Origin: Agaribacterium haliotis
Lineage (GTDB): Bacteria; Pseudomonadota; Gammaproteobacteria; Pseudomonadales; Cellvibrionaceae
Reading direction: 5' to 3'
DNA length: 64,000 nucleotides
Assembly: GCF_002312815.1 (NCBI RefSeq)
Contig: NZ_NKQJ01000004.1
Span: forward strand, 1 to 64,000
The notes under the pieces are model-generated. The model saw only the letters and a list, made by a program, of their open reading frames with translations. It ran no database searches and was not told the origin of the DNA. The position numbers were made by a program, and so were the translations under genes. Shown here piece by piece: positions 25,774 through 35,068 of the stretch (position 1 is its first letter; each line of letters begins with the position of its first letter).

Positions 25774-26085
25774 GTGAAATTACTTTTTACTCACGAAAAT
25801 AGCATTATTGTTGAGAACGCTAAAAACTGTCTGCGTGAAGCTGGAATTGATTGTTTATTAAAAAATGAGTTTTCTTCTGGTGCCGTAGGCGAGTTGGCGG
25901 CAATTGAAACGTGGCCGGAGCTTTGGGTGCACGAGCGTGAATTTGATCGCGCTCGGCATATTGTCGAGGCGCTCACAGCTAAATCCGAGCGCCGGTCTTG
26001 GCTGTGTCAAAGTTGTAGCGAAGAAAATGATGCTTCGTTTGATCACTGTTGGAATTGTCAGCGCGATAATGGTGGCGAGCTATAA
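25774..26085 (+). CDS. DUF2007 protein with C-terminal zinc ribbon
   Basis: A 103-residue cytoplasmic protein, GTG start. Residues 1-70 match the DUF2007 putative signal-transducing fold (ENAKNCLREAGIDCLLKN; WPELWVHEREFDRARHIVE). The end has two CxxC pairs (CQSC, CWNC), a RanBP2-like zinc ribbon. The biochemical role is unknown; relatives are scattered in Proteobacteria. It is 56 bases after the symporter stop. Confidence 0.82.
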   Translation: MKLLFTHENSIIVENAKNCLREAGIDCLLKNEFSSGAVGELAAIETWPELWVHEREFDRARHIVEALTAKSERRSWLCQSCSEENDASFDHCWNCQRDNGGEL

Positions 26086-26132
26086 AAGTACAGGGTTTTA
26101 AACTTTTCTAGCTCGCCTTTAGCCGCCAGTTG

Positions 26133-27524
26133 TTAGCCGCGCATTTTTTCTGCAATCGCATCGAGATCATCGCCGGATTCCAAAATATTATCGACGGTGC
26201 TTTGTGCGCTGTCTTCACTTAAATTTAATGCGTCAAATATATCGGCATCTATTTTTGCCGGCAGCATATCGCCAAAACCTTTATTGGCGAGCAACTGTTT
26301 AGCAACGTAGTTTAGCCTTGCGTAACTGGCGTGCTCACCTTTAAATCTTGCATTGCTTTGCTGGCGCAGGGCAACAACAACTTCGTTAGGCATATTCCAG
26401 TTTTCGAGCAGCCAGCTTGCAATTTGATTGCCGCTGACACCGAGCGTGTGTTGTTCCACGGCGGCGGGGTGCACGTGTGGATTTGCGGCGCGGGCTCGGT
26501 TTAACAGTTGGTAATACGGCGGGAAGATCTCGGCGACTACGAGTGAGCCAAAGTTATTTAGTAAACCACTTAAATACGCCATGCCAAAGCCCGGGCGGTA
26601 TTCGCGGCTGATACTGGTCACTAAACCTTCGACGGTTGCCGCCGTGTAGACTGCATTGCGCCAATATTCGTCGATATCGTTTTTAGTAAGCACTTTCATC
26701 GACAGGGTTTTCCCCAGTGCGAGCCCGAGCGCCAAATTCAGTACCATATCGAAGCCGAGCACACGCACGATGGCGTCGTGCACGCTTTTGATTTTTCCCG
26801 GAGCTGAATAGTACGGCGAGGCGGCCCAGCTGACGACTTGCGCGGCCAGGCTCGGGTCTATTTCGACGATATTAGTCAGGTCGTTGATATCGGCATTGGG
26901 GTCGGCTCGCAGTTTGATAATACGCTGGGCAGTATCTGGCAAGGGGGGCAGCTCGAGTGTTTCATCGAGGCGCTGGCGAATGCGGCGTTCAGTGAAGCGT
27001 TTAACCGAGTCAAGAATTTGCGCCTCGTCGTTACTGGCATCGCCGCTGACATCGGGTGCGGGGCTGCTGAAGTTACCAACTTCACAGGGCTCGGCCATGT
27101 TGATAAAACTGTCGTGATTGAGTTTTACCAGTTGGTGGCTATCGCCGGAATCGAGTAATAACTCGTCTTTTTTTAGCAGGCTTTCATCGATAAATGTTGG
27201 CAAGTTTTGCCACTGCGGAATGGCCGGCACGCTGTGTAATTCTTTGGCGTTGATCAGAGACCAGACTTCATGGGTGGCGACCCCTTCAAACTGGCGGCCA
27301 AAATGCCTAAACATGGCGTCGAGGTCGACGATATTGTGCTGGGGTACAAGTACCTGGACCTGCTGATTTTGGTTGTCTTTGAGAATAAGTCCTTTGACTA
27401 GACAGCTTGTTTCATCTTTGGGCACGATGCTCAGCGCCTCGCTTGTAGGTGGTTTTTCGGTAATGGTGAAAGATACGTTCTGCTTATCCTGCAGTAGGTC
27501 GAGTATTTTTTGTGAGACGGCCAC
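26133..27524 (-). CDS. YbaK-like domain fused to HDOD domain (paralog 1)
   Basis: A 463-residue cytoplasmic protein. Residues 1-150 resemble the YbaK/aminoacyl-tRNA deacylase fold, with the likely catalytic Lys in LVKGLILKD. Residues of about 195-400 are an HDOD domain (RRIRQRLDETLELPPLPDT; IVEIDPSLAAQVVSWAS; HDAIVRVLGFDMVLNLALGL), a degenerate HD signalling fold without nuclease activity. The annotation aminoacyl-tRNA deacylase and HDOD protein is used for this fusion in gammaproteobacteria. Its link between translation quality control and signalling is not understood. The paralog sits 260 bases away on the same strand. Confidence 0.88.
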   Translation of the reverse strand: MAVSQKILDLLQDKQNVSFTITEKPPTSEALSIVPKDETSCLVKGLILKDNQNQQVQVLVPQHNIVDLDAMFRHFGRQFEGVATHEVWSLINAKELHSVPAIPQWQNLPTFIDESLLKKDELLLDSGDSHQLVKLNHDSFINMAEPCEVGNFSSPAPDVSGDASNDEAQILDSVKRFTERRIRQRLDETLELPPLPDTAQRIIKLRADPNADINDLTNIVEIDPSLAAQVVSWAASPYYSAPGKIKSVHDAIVRVLGFDMVLNLALGLALGKTLSMKVLTKNDIDEYWRNAVYTAATVEGLVTSISREYRPGFGMAYLSGLLNNFGSLVVAEIFPPYYQLLNRARAANPHVHPAAVEQHTLGVSGNQIASWLLENWNMPNEVVVALRQQSNARFKGEHASYARLNYVAKQLLANKGFGDMLPAKIDADIFDALNLSEDSAQSTVDNILESGDDLDAIAEKMRG

Positions 27525-27784
27525 GCTCTGCTCCTCAAACGCCGTTTAACTCAGGGATCTGAGCTGTTAATTCCCTTTAATGCAGTGGGCTTTGCCTTTT
27601 AGCATAGTTAATAAAAACTGGGCTTGCGCTCGGCGCTAGAGGAATTTTGCTCAGTGCCAACAGGCGCGAACGTGGCGGTAATTAAGAAGCGTTTAAGTAC
27701 TGGTAGAAAAGAGCACTCGGCTCGCGTATGTACGAGCTGAGTGAACGTTGACGATAAGTAAAAATAACAAATAAAACGAGGCGC

Positions 27785-29095
27785 TTAGTAGCGGTTCTGT
27801 TCGCCGAGTATGCGGCAGTGTTCGAGCACTGAGTCTGCGTCTTCTTTGCGGATGCCGAGTTGGTGAAGCTCGTCGTCGACAGCTATTAGAGGGCCGTTGA
27901 CGAGGCCTTGTTCGGCGAGCAGGGCACTGGCGCAGCGCAGCAGTTGCGCATAGCGCTGGTGTTCGCCGCGGTAGTCGGGTTTGTGTTGCTCGGTCAGTGC
28001 GGTGATGATCTCTTCCGGTAACGACCAGCTTTCGAACAAGTAGCAGGCGAGGGCGTCGCCGCTAACGCCAATAATTTCGGTCTGCGCACCGCTTTGGCCG
28101 ATATGTACGTTGGCGCGTTCGACCCGGCGTATCTGGCGGTGATACAGCGGAAATAGCTCGGCGATCAGCAGCTGGCCAAAATTGCGCAGCAAGCCCGTCA
28201 TGCGCGCTAATCCGAGCTCCAGGCGCGGTCCCTGGCGGATTTGGGCTGCGAGGGCCGTGCAGCAGTGAGCGGTGAGGCTGGCGTTGTGTGCGTAAAGCTC
28301 CAACTGTAGTTGGTCGAGGCCTTTGACTTGGTTGTGGCTGGCCAAACACAGGCAAAGGTTCAGCACTTTGTCGTAGCCGAGCACTCTGTCAATGGCATCG
28401 CGCACGGACTTCACTTTAGTCGGGGCTGCATAATAAGGGGATGAGGCCCAACTAACGACTTGCAAGGCCAGGCTCGGGTCGTTTTCGACAATGCGGCACA
28501 ACGCGTTTGAATCGCGCGGGGCGTTGCGCTGGCGCAGGATCTCTTCGCTACTGTGGCGCATAATTGGCAGCTCTAAGGTTTCGTCGAGGCGCTGGCGCAG
28601 GCGGCGGCTATTAAAATCGTGGCTCTGGCGCAGGTTTTTTGTGCTCTGCCTTAGCGGGTGGCTAAAGCTGGCGTGCGGCATATTGGCGACCGCTTGTTTA
28701 AAGTCTTCAAGGCTGAGCTTGATCGAATCGTTGGGGTTGCCGCTGTCGAGGTAGAGCGTTTTGTAGTTAAACAAACTGGTATCGATATAGCAGTTTAATG
28801 CCTGCCAGCCGGGCATTGCCGGTGCGCGTTGCAGCGCGCGCGGCAGCTGGTCGGGGTTGAGGCCGTCAAAGTGCCCGCCAAAATGCAGCGCCAGTTGGGA
28901 CAGCTCAAGCACGTGGTGGGTTGGGATCAAAACCAGTACGTAGTTTTGCTCAGACTCGTGGTGGTGGCGCAACAGACAGGCACGCACCAGCGTCTCGCTG
29001 CTATTGGCCAAAGCCAAACGAGAGCATGCCTCACCGAGGTTGTATGCAAATTTGTTCGAGTTTAACCAGCGTTCCAGCTGGGAAGCTGTGTCCAT
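27785..29095 (-). CDS. YbaK-like domain fused to HDOD domain (paralog 2, altered catalytic site)
   Basis: A 436-residue paralog of the neighbouring gene. The ATG at 29095 is chosen because AAGGAG lies 9 bases before it. The HDOD part is strongly conserved with paralog 1 (RLRQRLDETLELPIM; VVSWASSPYYAAPTKVKSV). The N-terminal YbaK-like domain has LVRACLLRHH where paralog 1 has LVKGLILKD, so the presumed catalytic lysine is an arginine. It may therefore be a non-catalytic, binding or regulatory copy. The gap 27525-27784 between the paralogs holds no gene. Confidence 0.86.
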   Translation of the reverse strand: MDTASQLERWLNSNKFAYNLGEACSRLALANSSETLVRACLLRHHHESEQNYVLVLIPTHHVLELSQLALHFGGHFDGLNPDQLPRALQRAPAMPGWQALNCYIDTSLFNYKTLYLDSGNPNDSIKLSLEDFKQAVANMPHASFSHPLRQSTKNLRQSHDFNSRRLRQRLDETLELPIMRHSSEEILRQRNAPRDSNALCRIVENDPSLALQVVSWASSPYYAAPTKVKSVRDAIDRVLGYDKVLNLCLCLASHNQVKGLDQLQLELYAHNASLTAHCCTALAAQIRQGPRLELGLARMTGLLRNFGQLLIAELFPLYHRQIRRVERANVHIGQSGAQTEIIGVSGDALACYLFESWSLPEEIITALTEQHKPDYRGEHQRYAQLLRCASALLAEQGLVNGPLIAVDDELHQLGIRKEDADSVLEHCRILGEQNRY

Positions 29096-29291
29096 AATGC
29101 TGTTCTCCTTGGCCAGCATATGTGCAACTATCCGTGCCTAGGCCTATCGTGGGCCTGGCTCTGCGACGCGGAGCGTAGTCAGGTTCGGCGCCAACCTTAC
29201 CTCAGAGCACGGAAACAACAAAGCCCTGGCGCTAATTTTGCCAAATACTCTGTGCTTTTTGATGAAAAAAACGCCAACTAAGTTTAGCTGC

Positions 29292-31376
29292 CTATGCTAA
29301 TGCATAGTGCTGGCGCTGGCCAAACCAGCGCTGTATAAGTTTTTCTGCTCGTTCGGGCTGTTGCTGGAGCAAGTTCTGGCCGTAGTCGTGCACAAAACTG
29401 AGCATCGGTGCATCGCGCTCCTGGTCGGCGACACGGTAAAGCATATCGCCGGCTTGGCGCTTGCCTAAAAACTCGCCGGGGCCGCGCATTTCAAGGTCTT
29501 TTTCGGCGATATAAAAACCGTCGCTGCTCTCGCGCAGTACCTGCAGGCGCTTTTTGCCGTGCTCGCTGAGCTTGTCGCCGTAGAGCAAAATGCAGTGGCT
29601 GGCGATTGTGCCGCGGCCGACGCGCCCGCGCAACTGGTGAAGCTGAGCCAGGCCCAGGCGTTCGGGGTTTTCGATAATCATAACGCTGGCTTGCGGCACA
29701 TCGACGCCAACTTCAATCACGGTTGTGGCTATCAGTACTTGGCTGTCGCCATGTTTGAATTCGCTCATGCGCTGCTCTTTTTCCGCCGGTTTCAGGCGCC
29801 CGTGAATCAGGCTGCAGCTGATGCCCGGCAGTGCTGTGCTGAGTTCACTAAACGCAGTTTCAGCGTTTGCTGCACTGAGTGTTTCGCTTTCTTCAATCAG
29901 CGGGCAGACCCAATACACCTGGCGACCTTCGCTAACGGCCACTGCGACTCGGGCGATTACTTCAGACTTGCGCTTTTGACTGATAGCCACCGTTTGGATG
30001 GGGGTGCGCCCGGGCGGTAATTCATCGATAACACTGAAGTCGAGTTCGGCATAGGCTGTCATAGCCAGTGTGCGCGGGATAGGGGTCGCTGTCATAACCA
30101 GTTGGTGAGGCACAAGTTCGCTGAGGTTTTTGTCGCGCAGACTCAAGCGCTGGGCAACACCAAAGCGGTGCTGTTCGTCGATAATAACTAAGCCCAGATG
30201 GCGAAATTTAACCTTGTCCTGAAACAGCGCGTGGGTACCGATAACGATGTCGCACTCGTGTTTGGCAAGTTTGTCGTAACTGGCCTTTTTTTGTTTGGCG
30301 GTGAGTTTGCCGACAAGCCAGTCACAGCGCAGCCCGAGCGGTTGCAGCCAGCTGCTGAAATTGTTTAGGTGTTGCTCGGCGAGGATCTCGGTGGGCGCGA
30401 CGACGGCAACTTGCAGGCCGTTGCGCACTGCGGCGAGGGCGGCAAGCGCGGCGACCAGGGTTTTGCCCGAGCCGACGTCCCCCTGCACCATGCGCAGCAT
30501 CGGCTGACTTTGTTTAATATCGGCGGCGATTTCGTCGACGACACGCCGCTGTGCGCCGGTCGGCGAAAACGGCAGCGAATCGAGTAGTGGCTTTAAGTCT
30601 TCGCTGCGCACCTCAATGCACGGCGCTTGTTGCTGTTTGTTTTTGGCTCTCTGGCGCTGGTGGACAAGGTAGTGGGCGAGCAGTTCTTCAAATGCCAGGC
30701 GCTGTTGCGCGGGGTGAAGGCCGTCGAGCAGCAGTTGTTGATCGCTCTCGGCCGGTGGTGCGTGTAGCAGTGCCAGCGCATCGGCGAGGCTGCTGACGGC
30801 AAAATGACGGTTGATATCGGCGTCGAGTAATTCTTCCGGGCTGTGCTGTTTAAGCAGTTCAAGCGCCTGTTCACAGAGCTTTCTCAGCCTCGGTTGGCTG
30901 ACGCCGTCGCAGAGCTGATAAACCGGTGTTAGTTTGGCTTCGCTGTCCTGCTGTTGAGTTTTTTCATCGATAAACTCGTATTCGGGGTGGTAGAGCTCTA
31001 GCCCCGACGAGCCGGGCCGCAGTTCGCCAAATAAGCGCACGAGGCGGCCGGCTTCGAAGCTGTTTTTCTGGGCCGCATTAAAGTGAAAAAAGCGCAGGCT
31101 CAGGCGCCCACTCTCATCTTCAACCTTGATATTGAGGCTGCGCCGGCGCCCGAATTGAATTTGGCTACTGAGTACACTGGCTTCAATCAGGGCCATGTCG
31201 CCCATGCGCAGGCTGGCGATGCTGCGCACCCGGCTGCGGTCTACGTAGCGAAACGGCAGGTGGAACAGCAGGTCCTGCACTGAATACAAATCGAGCTTGC
31301 TCAAGGTTTCGGCAAATTTTGCGCCGACTCCGTTGAGCGCAGTCAGAGGCAGCTGCGCAAGTGATGGTGTTTGCAT
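29292..31376 (-). CDS. recG: ATP-dependent DNA helicase RecG
   Basis: A 694-residue helicase that remodels stalled replication forks and Holliday junctions. The wedge domain starts with LPLTALNGVGAKFAETLSKL; helicase motifs include GDVGSGKTLVAALAAL, DEQHRFGVAQR, MTATPIPRTLAM and QLRGRVGRG. Length is usual for RecG. It starts directly after the oxyR stop on the same strand; oxyR-recG operons are known in Pseudomonas. Confidence 0.97.
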   Translation of the reverse strand: MQTPSLAQLPLTALNGVGAKFAETLSKLDLYSVQDLLFHLPFRYVDRSRVRSIASLRMGDMALIEASVLSSQIQFGRRRSLNIKVEDESGRLSLRFFHFNAAQKNSFEAGRLVRLFGELRPGSSGLELYHPEYEFIDEKTQQQDSEAKLTPVYQLCDGVSQPRLRKLCEQALELLKQHSPEELLDADINRHFAVSSLADALALLHAPPAESDQQLLLDGLHPAQQRLAFEELLAHYLVHQRQRAKNKQQQAPCIEVRSEDLKPLLDSLPFSPTGAQRRVVDEIAADIKQSQPMLRMVQGDVGSGKTLVAALAALAAVRNGLQVAVVAPTEILAEQHLNNFSSWLQPLGLRCDWLVGKLTAKQKKASYDKLAKHECDIVIGTHALFQDKVKFRHLGLVIIDEQHRFGVAQRLSLRDKNLSELVPHQLVMTATPIPRTLAMTAYAELDFSVIDELPPGRTPIQTVAISQKRKSEVIARVAVAVSEGRQVYWVCPLIEESETLSAANAETAFSELSTALPGISCSLIHGRLKPAEKEQRMSEFKHGDSQVLIATTVIEVGVDVPQASVMIIENPERLGLAQLHQLRGRVGRGTIASHCILLYGDKLSEHGKKRLQVLRESSDGFYIAEKDLEMRGPGEFLGKRQAGDMLYRVADQERDAPMLSFVHDYGQNLLQQQPERAEKLIQRWFGQRQHYALA

Positions 31377-32297
31377 CTACAGCTGGGCGCCAACACCGCA
31401 GTTGTGAATGGCCTGGCGCAGCGCATCGATGGCCTGCAGGCGCGGGAAGCTTGCACGCCAGGCCAGAGCCACCGTGCGCTTAGGCGCTTCGCCGGCAAAG
31501 GGGCGTATCGTCAACATATCTTCAGAATAGCGCCCGGGCATCGCCGCGGAGCGCGGCAGTACAGTAATGCCGAGACCGGAGGCGACCATGTATTTTAAGG
31601 TCTCGAGTGAACTGCCCTCCGCGGCGCTGCGTACTTTACCGCGATTCTCGTCGAGCGAGGGCTTGAGCTTGGGGCAGGCATCGATAACTTGGTCGCGAAA
31701 ACAGTGGCCTTCACCGAGCAGCAATACCTGTTGTTCGGACAGTTCGTCAGCGCTGATACTCTGCTGTTTTGCCAGAGGGTGGTTTTTATCCATCAGCACC
31801 ACAAAGTCTTCTTCGTACAGCGCCTGGGTCACAACATCGGCTTCAGTAAAGGGCAGGGCCACGACGATGGCGTCCAAGTCGCCCTGGCGAATGCGACGGC
31901 GCAGCGTGGCGGTATAACTCTCTTCGACGTACAGAGGCATATCTGAGGCGAGACTGTGCAGTTCGGGAATTAATTGCGGCAGCAGGTAGGGGCCAACGGT
32001 GAAAATAGCGCCGATATGCATGGGGCTGGTCAGTTGATCTTTGCCGGAGCTGACGATGTCTTTAATTGCCGCGGCCTGCTCAAGCACAATTTGGCTCTGC
32101 TGAATAATTTTTTCGCCGAGGGGGGTGGCGTAGACTCTGGTTTTACTGCGCTCAAACAGCGCCACGCCAAGTTCTTCTTCAAGTTTTTTAACGGCGATGC
32201 TCAAGGTCGGCTGGCTGACAAAGCAGCGCTCTGCGGCGCGGCCAAAGTGCTGCTCCTGGGCGAGGGTGACGATGTACTTGAGTTCGGTTAAAGTCAT
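31377..32297 (-). CDS. oxyR: Hydrogen peroxide-inducible regulator OxyR
   Basis: A 306-residue LysR-family regulator. The redox cysteines are at Cys199 (LLGEGHCFRDQ) and Cys208 (IDACPKLKPS), exactly the E. coli positions, so disulfide activation by H2O2 is expected. The helix-turn-helix is FGRAAERCFVSQPTLSIAVK. Divergent from the SDR gene with only 47 bases between, and followed without gap by recG. Confidence 0.96.
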   Translation of the reverse strand: MTLTELKYIVTLAQEQHFGRAAERCFVSQPTLSIAVKKLEEELGVALFERSKTRVYATPLGEKIIQQSQIVLEQAAAIKDIVSSGKDQLTSPMHIGAIFTVGPYLLPQLIPELHSLASDMPLYVEESYTATLRRRIRQGDLDAIVVALPFTEADVVTQALYEEDFVVLMDKNHPLAKQQSISADELSEQQVLLLGEGHCFRDQVIDACPKLKPSLDENRGKVRSAAEGSSLETLKYMVASGLGITVLPRSAAMPGRYSEDMLTIRPFAGEAPKRTVALAWRASFPRLQAIDALRQAIHNCGVGAQL

Positions 32298-32350
32298 GGG
32301 GAAATCTATTAAGAAGTTTCAATTAATAAGAAAAGTTTAACGTAGTGAGC

Positions 32351-33256
32351 ATGAAGATCAACAGTGTTTCGAGCGCCTCGACAAGTGAAAACCCGCCCAA
32401 TAGTACGCGTGTGCTCTGGCTTGGCTGGGGGCGTTTGGGCCGCTTGGCGCAGCCGGCGCTGGAATCGAGCTTTGAGCTGATCAGTGTTTCGCGCAGCCCT
32501 GCCGAGCGCGACAAGCACCTGTGTATGGATCTCGCCGATAGCGGAGCTTACCAGCGCTTGATGTCGCTGCAGGCAGATGTAATCGTATTGACATTAAGCC
32601 CGGATCAGCGCTCGGTTGAAGCCTACCAGCGCAGCTATGTTCGGCCTCTGCAATTGCTGCTTGCGGCCTTACAAAAAACCAAGCAGCGGCCTTTTATTTT
32701 GTGTATATCCAGCTCGAGCCTGTGGGGGCAAGCCCAATCTGGCTTGATAGACGAGCAAACCGAGGCGCGGCCGGACAGAGCCACCGCGCAGCAGCTGCTG
32801 AGCATGGAGCAGGCCCTGCGCGCTAGTAAGCTTGCCCACTGCATAGTGCGTTTTGCCGGTATTTACGGTGATGGCCGTTTCCATTTGATTAAGCAGCTTG
32901 TCGCGGGCAAACCCGGCCCCGCGCGCTGGACCAATCGCATACACGAGCGCGACTGTGCCCAGGTTATTGCTTTTTTACTTGAGCGTTGGCGCCGGGCGCT
33001 GCCTGTGCCCGAGCTAGTTATTGGCTGTGACAGCGAGCCCTGTTTGAGCACGGATATACAGGGTTTTATTGCCGAAGCGTTGGCCCTGCCGTGGCAACCT
33101 GCTGCAGCTGAAAGCGAATCTCTGAACGAGCGCCGCTTGAGTAACCGGCTACTGTTGAGCTTGGGTTATCAATTTATTTATCCGGGGTATCGGCAGGCCT
33201 ACCCAACCATTATTGAGCAGTACCGCCAGCTCAATAGTGACCGAGATCGCGACTGA
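32351..33256 (+). CDS. SDR-family NAD(P)-dependent protein (YeeZ-like)
   Basis: A protein of about 301 residues with a Rossmann start VLWLGWGRLGRLAQPAL, then ILCISSSSLWG and IVRFAGIYGDGRF, as in the YeeZ/extended SDR group. Start could be GTG at 32345 or ATG at 32351; neither has a strong ribosome site. The usual catalytic YxxxK is not evident, so substrate binding or a non-standard reaction is possible. The 3' end overlaps the convergent next gene by 26 bases. Confidence 0.82.
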   Translation: MKINSVSSASTSENPPNSTRVLWLGWGRLGRLAQPALESSFELISVSRSPAERDKHLCMDLADSGAYQRLMSLQADVIVLTLSPDQRSVEAYQRSYVRPLQLLLAALQKTKQRPFILCISSSSLWGQAQSGLIDEQTEARPDRATAQQLLSMEQALRASKLAHCIVRFAGIYGDGRFHLIKQLVAGKPGPARWTNRIHERDCAQVIAFLLERWRRALPVPELVIGCDSEPCLSTDIQGFIAEALALPWQPAAAESESLNERRLSNRLLLSLGYQFIYPGYRQAYPTIIEQYRQLNSDRDRD

Positions 33257-33794
33257 GGTCTTCGCGGGCATTACTGATTTGACTGAGGATAAGCCTGTCT
33301 AAATCTTTGTTGGCCTTTAGGCCGAGGCGCCGGTGCAGTAGATATTCGGCGTCTAAATAAGTGCTCAGGCTGTATTTGGGCAGCTTATCGGCGCCGTAGA
33401 GTATGCAAACCCAGTCGTCGACACAGCGGATGTACAGTTCGGGCGGCAGGCTGATATAAGGCGCAAACTGATAGTGCAGGCCTTTGATATTGCGCTCGCC
33501 CGGAGCGCGCAAACCCGGAGGGCGAATAAGGCTGAGACTAAGTGTCCACGGCAGATGCAGCAGGAAAAAAAACAGCCGTATCAGCCACCAGCTGAGCCAC
33601 AGCGGGCTGCTGAGTATTAACATTAGCAAAGGCAGTAGCTTATTTAAACCGCCGGCCTGGCTTAAGCTCTGTTTAAACAGCGGCGTCGGCACCAGGCGCT
33701 GTTTAAACTGCTGCCAAATCCAGATTCGCTGCCAGCGACGAAGGCAGCGAAAACACTGCGCCTCTTTGCTTGTCATAATCTGGCCTAGGGACAT
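33231..33794 (-). CDS. Hypothetical membrane protein downstream of hemH
   Basis: A 187-residue protein of unknown family. A basic N-terminus with CFRCLRRWQRIW, then a hydrophobic hairpin (KLLPLLMLILSSPLWLSWWL and RLFFFLLHLPWTLSLSL) suggests two membrane helices at about 52-90, followed by a soluble C-terminal part (YISLPPELYIRCVDDWVCIL). It starts 5 bases after the hemH stop, so it is probably translated with it. An alternative start is 33776. A role in heme handling is only a guess from position. Confidence 0.6.
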   Translation of the reverse strand: MSLGQIMTSKEAQCFRCLRRWQRIWIWQQFKQRLVPTPLFKQSLSQAGGLNKLLPLLMLILSSPLWLSWWLIRLFFFLLHLPWTLSLSLIRPPGLRAPGERNIKGLHYQFAPYISLPPELYIRCVDDWVCILYGADKLPKYSLSTYLDAEYLLHRRLGLKANKDLDRLILSQISNAREDLSRDLGHY

Positions 33795-33799
33795 AAAAC

Positions 33800-34879
33800 T
33801 TATTTCGCTATTTTGTTGTGCAGGTGTTGATCATAGCGCTCAGAGCTGGTGCTATCGTGGCTGATCCAGCCCTGCAGGTTGTCGAGGCAGAGCTCAGCGA
33901 GTGCGTCGATATGTTTGTCGTCGCTGTTAAGCGCGGCAATATAATGGAACTCTTTGCCGCCGGCCTCTAAAAAATAATCTCGATTCTCTACTTTTATCTC
34001 TTCTAGTGTCTCCAGGCAGTCGGCGGCAAAGCCTGGGCATATAACGCTGACACTTTCACAGCCTTCTTTGGCGAGGCGCTTGAGTTCGAAATCCGTATAG
34101 GGCTGCAACCAGGTTTCGCGGCCAAAGCGGCTTTGAAAACAGCTTAAATACTCATCTTCGCCAAGCGCCAGTCGTTCGGCAACAGCGCGGCTGGTTTGCA
34201 GGCAAAAGCAGTGGTACGGGTCGCCCGCGTGCAGATACCTGAGCGGCAAACCGTGGTAAGAAAATATTAGTTTCTGCTGGCGCCCGTGCTGTTGCCAGTG
34301 CTGCTCGATGCTCTGCACCAGGGCATCGATATAGGCCTGCTGCTGATGGTAACCCGAAATAAAGCGCAGTTGCGGCAGCCAGCGGCGTTGGCGGAAGTCC
34401 TCGCTTAAGGCATCGAAGCTCGAAGCGGTGGTGCTGGCACTGTATTGCGGGTACAGAGGCAGTACTAACAGGTGATCGACACCGCTGTCGAGCAGGCGCT
34501 GGCAGGCTGAGCCTATGCTCGGTTCTCCATAGCGCATGGCCCAGTCGACAACGATGTCCTGTTGGCTGCGCGCGCTGAGCCGCTGCTGCAACGCCGCAGC
34601 TTGATTGGCGGTGTGTAAAGCCAGTGGGCTGCCCTGTTCGGTCCAAACTTCTCGATAAGCCTGGGCCGATTTTTTGGGCCTAAACGGCAAAATAAACAAG
34701 TTAAGAATCAAAAACCAGAGCAACCTGGGCACTTCAATAACCCTGGGGTCGCTGAGGAATTGCTTGAGATAGGGCCTCAAGGCTTTGGCTGTCGGCTGTG
34801 TTGGTGAGCCTAAGTTGCTTATAAGAACGCCGATGCGCCGAGCTTGGCCGTGTTGAAAAGCTTGGGTGCGAAATTTCAT
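33800..34879 (-). CDS. hemH: Ferrochelatase
   Basis: A protein of about 359 residues that inserts Fe(II) into protoporphyrin IX, the last step of heme b synthesis. Visible motifs are IGVLISNLGSPTQPTAKALR, LPLYPQYSASTTASS, the metal-site FSYHGLPLRYL and the glutamate-rich CPGFAADCLETLEEI. The ATG at 34879 is taken as start; a GTG at 34897 is possible. Membrane association is expected. Confidence 0.95.
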   Translation of the reverse strand: MKFRTQAFQHGQARRIGVLISNLGSPTQPTAKALRPYLKQFLSDPRVIEVPRLLWFLILNLFILPFRPKKSAQAYREVWTEQGSPLALHTANQAAALQQRLSARSQQDIVVDWAMRYGEPSIGSACQRLLDSGVDHLLVLPLYPQYSASTTASSFDALSEDFRQRRWLPQLRFISGYHQQQAYIDALVQSIEQHWQQHGRQQKLIFSYHGLPLRYLHAGDPYHCFCLQTSRAVAERLALGEDEYLSCFQSRFGRETWLQPYTDFELKRLAKEGCESVSVICPGFAADCLETLEEIKVENRDYFLEAGGKEFHYIAALNSDDKHIDALAELCLDNLQGWISHDSTSSERYDQHLHNKIAK

Positions 34880-35068
34880 GGTGTTTGAGTATGACACAGA
34901 GGGGCTGAGGTGGATGAAGTATTTTGCCTGTGCAGTACTGACAAAAGCTAGTTTTGGATCTCGCAGATTGTTGAAAAACTGTCGGCCTTGTCACTTTCGC
35001 GGGAAAAGACTTTAAGCTTGCTTATCTAATGTACAAACGAGTTACAAGATCGGCGTAAATTTTTGACG

